A stretch of 53,882 bases of DNA from the NCBI GenBank assembly GCA_023439545.1, contig JAEXNT010000028.1:1-53882 (forward strand), given 5' to 3'. This DNA is from Bacillota bacterium (lineage in GTDB: Bacteria > Bacillota > Clostridia > Acetivibrionales > DTU013). Below the pieces are notes generated by a model that was given only the letters and a program-made list of their open reading frames with translations, ran no database searches and was not told where the DNA came from. A program made the translations under genes and the position numbers. Below, one piece after another: positions 50,885 to 53,882 of the stretch (positions are counted from its first letter, which is position 1; every line of letters starts with the position of its first letter).

Positions 50885-53539
50885 TTGGATGGTGATTTTC
50901 TGAAGACCCCGAAGGTAAATCCGGTTCTGGTAAGGTCATTACAAATAGCGGCAATTTCACTTATTGCCGGTTTTGTCATGTATTACGCGGTAACGAGGCT
51001 GCTCATATCAGAACTGGAAAATTCACTCGTGCGTTTTGCGCAGCAGGGAGCTACAACAGTAGACAACTATGTTTCGGCGCGTACATTTGAGGTCAAATCT
51101 ATTGCTGCAAACAGTATAATTAAAGATGATTCGCTGCCTTTCAGCGAAAGGCTGGACGAGCTGAAGAAGCAGTTGTACCTGGACAGGTACAGAAGGCTCA
51201 GTCTGGCCGATACGCAAGGATATGCCGTAACGACCGACAACCAGCGGCTTTACGTCGGCGACAGGGAATATTTTTTAAAAGCCATGAAGGGTGAAACTGT
51301 CGTTTCCGATCCTATTGTCAGCCGCGTGGACGGTACGGCTGTCATTGTGTTTGCCGTGCCCATAACAGAGAAGAATGAAGTCACAGGCGTCCTGTATGCA
51401 ACTTATTCGGCCGACGTTTTGAGTCTTATGACGGATAAAATCAAACTGAAGGATAATGGCAGCACCTTCATCATAAATAAAGCCGGAGATGTTATTGCCA
51501 ATGACGACAGGAAGCTTGTTTACAGCGATGAAAACGACCTGAATATTATGGAAGGCAAACCGGACCTTGAAAAGCTGGTTGCCCTTGAAAAGAAAATGAC
51601 GGGCGGACAGACAGGGACCGGCGAATATTACTATGATGGCCAGTACAGGTATATGGGCTTCTGCCCCATTGGGGATACAGGCTGGTCGATTGCGGTAACT
51701 GCCCCGACGAATGAAGTATTTGCCGGACTCAATATAGTATTTGCGCTGCTTTTTATATTAATATTGGCAGGATCCCTCATCATAGCAATTGTCATATCGC
51801 ACTCCGGAAGCCTGAAAAGCGATCTGGTGAAGCAACAGGTCAATTCCATGCGTATAACCGATTTTACGAACCTTATCGCACTCAGCTTTAAACGCGATGG
51901 TACGATACTTTCGTCCAACAGGCATGCCGAGGATATATTCCTTTACTTCAGCAAGTTCAACGAAGACAGGATCCGGAACATTAATGAAATTTTGACCACC
52001 GTCGACCGGGAAAAGTTATTGGGAGCCATATCCGATATCGAACTCAAGAACAGCAGCTCAAACCTCGAACTGGCGTTAATGCGCGGAGACAGCAGGATAA
52101 TGCATGTCTACTGCAGTGTTATCTGCGACAATGAAAACCAGGATGATGTATACGAGCTACTGGGTATCGATATCACTGACAGGGTCGAGCAGGAGTACAA
52201 GCTGCAGGATAGTTTCGAGGAGCTTACACTGGTATATGACGAACTTGCGGCTACTGAGGAGAGGATAAGGCAGCAGGCGTACAAGGATCCTCTGACAGGC
52301 CTGCCCAACCGCATAGCCCTTTATCATGACGTAAAGGATCTGTTCTCGGATTCAGGTGAAGGCTGCCGTAGCGCTCTTTTGAATCTGGATCTGGACGATT
52401 TCAAATATATAAACGACTCCTTCGGGCATAACCTGGGCGACCTGTTGCTGGTGGACATCAGCCGGCGGCTTAAGGACGCTTTTACTGAAAACGAGATCAT
52501 TGCCAGATTCGAAGGAGACGAATTCGTAATATTCATAAAAGATATCGAAAAACTGGGCGGCTTGAAGGATAAAATTGAAAGGGCAATGGGCGTCTTCAGC
52601 GAGCCTTTCAGAATAATGGACAACAATTTCCACATATCGGCGAGCTGCGGTATCAGCGTTTATCCCGACCATGCGGGAAGTATCGAGGAGATGCTCAAGA
52701 GTTCGGACGTTGCAATGTTCCGCGCAAAAAAGGATGGAAAAAACAAGACGGTTGTATTCGAACGTGAAATGAATGATGAGATCTCCGAAAGGATCAGTAT
52801 GGAGAACGGCTTGAGGCTTGCGATCGAAAAGAATGAGTTTTTGCTTTATTATCAGCCGCAGGTTGACCTCAGTACCGGAAAAATAAGCGGTTTTGAGGCG
52901 CTGATCAGATGGAGGGACGCTGAACGCGGCATGATCCCGCCTTTGAAATTCATCTATGTCGCGGAGGAGACTGGACTGATCGTTAAAATCGGCCAGTGGG
53001 TCATGGAAACGGCCTGCGGCTTCATTAGAGAGCTGAATGACAGTACCGGAGGCAGGTTTAAAATATCGGTGAACATATCTGTTATCCAGCTGATGCAGAC
53101 CGACTTCGTTCAGACAGTAAGGACGGCTCTTCAGAATACCGGTCTCGAACCTTCTCTGCTCGAGCTCGAGATAACGGAATCGAAGCTGGTAGAAGCGCTT
53201 GAAATGAATCTTCAGAAACTGAACGAACTCAGAAAACTCGGCGTGAAGCTTTCGATCGACGATTTCGGCAAAGGCTTCTCCTCGCTTAGTTACTTGAAAC
53301 AGCTGCCTGTCGATACGCTGAAGATCGATAAGTGCTTCGTCGATGACATACCGGAAAATGATAACAGTATGATAGAATCGATTATACAAATAGGACATCA
53401 GAGGAACCTTCGCATTGTGGCCGAAGGGGTAGAAAAGCAGGAGCAGACGGAGTTCCTTGCGCGGTATAAATGCGATATGGCGCAGGGCTATTACTATTCG
53501 ATACCTCTGCCCGGAGAAGAAGTACCCGGGTTGCTTTAG
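50885..53539 (+). CDS. Membrane Cache-GGDEF-EAL cyclic-di-GMP turnover protein
   Basis: 884 residues. TM1 at about 18-34 (LQIAAISLIAGFVMYYA), an extracellular dCache-like sensor to about 280, TM2 (VFALLFILILAGSLIIAIVI), a PAS-like linker, then GGDEF (DPLTGLPNRIALYHDV; signature RFEGDEFVIFI near residue 542) and EAL (ISGFEALIRWRD near 668; NISVIQLMQ; EITES; SIDDFGKGFSSLSYLKQLPV). The EAL set is complete, so phosphodiesterase activity is likely; the GGDEF motif is E-G-D-E-F, so cyclase activity is uncertain and it may bind GTP as a regulator. Start uncertain: TTG 50885 or CTG 50900 (GGATGGTGA upstream). Confidence 0.9.
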   Translation: MDGDFLKTPKVNPVLVRSLQIAAISLIAGFVMYYAVTRLLISELENSLVRFAQQGATTVDNYVSARTFEVKSIAANSIIKDDSLPFSERLDELKKQLYLDRYRRLSLADTQGYAVTTDNQRLYVGDREYFLKAMKGETVVSDPIVSRVDGTAVIVFAVPITEKNEVTGVLYATYSADVLSLMTDKIKLKDNGSTFIINKAGDVIANDDRKLVYSDENDLNIMEGKPDLEKLVALEKKMTGGQTGTGEYYYDGQYRYMGFCPIGDTGWSIAVTAPTNEVFAGLNIVFALLFILILAGSLIIAIVISHSGSLKSDLVKQQVNSMRITDFTNLIALSFKRDGTILSSNRHAEDIFLYFSKFNEDRIRNINEILTTVDREKLLGAISDIELKNSSSNLELALMRGDSRIMHVYCSVICDNENQDDVYELLGIDITDRVEQEYKLQDSFEELTLVYDELAATEERIRQQAYKDPLTGLPNRIALYHDVKDLFSDSGEGCRSALLNLDLDDFKYINDSFGHNLGDLLLVDISRRLKDAFTENEIIARFEGDEFVIFIKDIEKLGGLKDKIERAMGVFSEPFRIMDNNFHISASCGISVYPDHAGSIEEMLKSSDVAMFRAKKDGKNKTVVFEREMNDEISERISMENGLRLAIEKNEFLLYYQPQVDLSTGKISGFEALIRWRDAERGMIPPLKFIYVAEETGLIVKIGQWVMETACGFIRELNDSTGGRFKISVNISVIQLMQTDFVQTVRTALQNTGLEPSLLELEITESKLVEALEMNLQKLNELRKLGVKLSIDDFGKGFSSLSYLKQLPVDTLKIDKCFVDDIPENDNSMIESIIQIGHQRNLRIVAEGVEKQEQTEFLARYKCDMAQGYYYSIPLPGEEVPGLL

Positions 53540-53634
53540 AAAACGTGAAATATGTTAAAATCATGAGCAAATCAATGCAAAAATTATCATTGGAGATATA
53601 AAGGCGGATAAAATTAAAATAGTACATAAAACAG

Positions 53635-53663
53635 TTGCAAATGGACAAAATCAGGAGTAATAT
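53635..53663 (+). promoter_or_regulatory. Predicted promoter of the M-box transcript
   Basis: TTGCAA, 17 bases, TAATAT, about 70 bases before the conserved M-box core. Confidence 0.5.
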
Positions 53664-53671
53664 GTGGATAA

Positions 53672-53700
53672 GAAAATTTTTCTGCAGTAGAAAAATTTTC
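53672..53700 (+). repeat. 12-bp-arm hairpin upstream of the M-box
   Basis: GAAAATTTTTCT-GCAGT-AGAAAAATTTTC, perfect arms, between the predicted promoter and the riboswitch. Function unknown; possibly an operator or a transcript 5' hairpin. Confidence 0.5.
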
Positions 53701-53732
53701 TGTTGAACTGATGCGTTACAATTAAAAACTTA

Positions 53733-53882
53733 TGTTAGGTGAGGCTCCTATACAGATAAACGCTACTGCCCGGAAATGTCGAAAGACGCCAATGGGTCAA
53801 CAGGTACTACCGGATTAAGGTTTTACTTAATGTAGCTGAGATGAGGTAAATCTCCACGCTGTATAGTGCCAAAGCTCAACGA
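53733..53882 (+). ncRNA. M-box (ykoK leader) magnesium riboswitch, cut by the window edge
   Basis: The conserved core is present in order: GTTAGGTGAGGCTCCTATAC, then GCTACTGCCCGGAAATGTCG, AAAGACGCCAATGGGTCAAC, AGG, a variable hairpin, TGTAGCTGAGATGAGG, and the closing CTGTATAGTGCCAAAGCTCA. TATACAG near the start pairs with CTGTATA near the end. This is the Mg2+-sensing M-box known upstream of MgtA, MgtE and CorA genes in Bacillus and clostridia; high Mg2+ normally ends transcription. The controlled gene and the terminator lie past the right edge. Confidence 0.92.

Noticed and set aside
52352..53398. 348-residue open frame on the minus strand
   Set aside because: It lies entirely opposite the GGDEF/EAL coding region, which has clear motifs; the minus frame has none.

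Overview
The window looks like chromosomal DNA from an anaerobic, spore-forming, Gram-positive clostridium (class Clostridia). The support is a SleB/YpeB cortex-lysis pair, an AbrB-type regulator with a C-terminal zinc-type CxxC pair, DnaD next to DnaC, a YhaO/YhaN-like nuclease pair, a ferredoxin-tailed aldo/keto reductase family, AGGAGG-type ribosome binding sites and frequent TTG/GTG starts. Species cannot be named from the sequence alone.

Layout. (1) 1-2.4 kb: end of a SPOCS/LysM spore-coat-like gene, ispE, a FadR-type GntR regulator and a small HMA metal-binding protein. (2) 2.5-7.7 kb: a two-part AAA ATPase, a PspA/ESCRT-III-like coiled-coil protein, an unrecognised two-TM coiled-coil membrane protein and a FapA (DUF342) protein. 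The first three look like a membrane-remodelling module. (3) 7.7-12.3 kb: acpS, a YhaO/YhaN-like nuclease/ATPase pair, and a lipoprotein with SH3 domains and an NlpC/P60 fold whose catalytic residues are all replaced. (4) 12.3-20.6 kb: a diacylglycerol-type glycosyltransferase, sleB-ypeB, a CPBP membrane protease homologue, dnaC and dnaD, REP-like inverted repeats, a divergent flavin-reductase/HxlR pair and tRNA-Arg(ACG).

(5) 20.6-37.5 kb: a dense peptidoglycan amino-sugar salvage locus. A leftward operon runs murQ, solute-binding lipoprotein, two CUT1 permeases, anmK, GNAT, PIG-L deacetylase, namZ, nagZ, BadF-type sugar kinase and an SGNH hydrolase. An RpiR/MurR-like regulator lies upstream. 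A divergent rightward operon carries a second NagZ-like enzyme, a double-SIS isomerase/deaminase and a second BadF-type kinase. The glycosidases have no signal peptides, so muropeptide sugars are probably imported by the ABC transporter and dismantled inside the cell. MurNAc and anhydroMurNAc would be phosphorylated, the lactyl ether cleaved by MurQ, and the amino sugar fed towards glycolysis. No nagA and no transporter ATPase are present.

(6) 37.8-44 kb: three ferredoxin-tailed aldo/keto reductases (one without a normal catalytic tetrad), a MocR-type PLP regulator and an alpha/beta hydrolase. (7) 44.2-46.9 kb: LytTR regulator, DUF3021 protein, ABC exporter ATPase and permease, ending in a 27-bp tandem repeat. 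(8) 47-53.9 kb: gdhA with a long and possibly structured leader, an AraC-type response regulator, a stand-alone receiver, an AbrB-like protein, a Cache-GGDEF-EAL protein, and at the right edge an M-box (Mg2+) riboswitch whose gene lies beyond the window.

The best candidates for something new are the AAA/PspA/membrane-protein module, the catalytically dead NlpC/P60 lipoprotein, the intracellular muropeptide salvage locus with altered enzymes, the tetrad-less AKR-ferredoxin protein and the gdhA leader. All functional statements rest on motif reading by eye; no database search was run.
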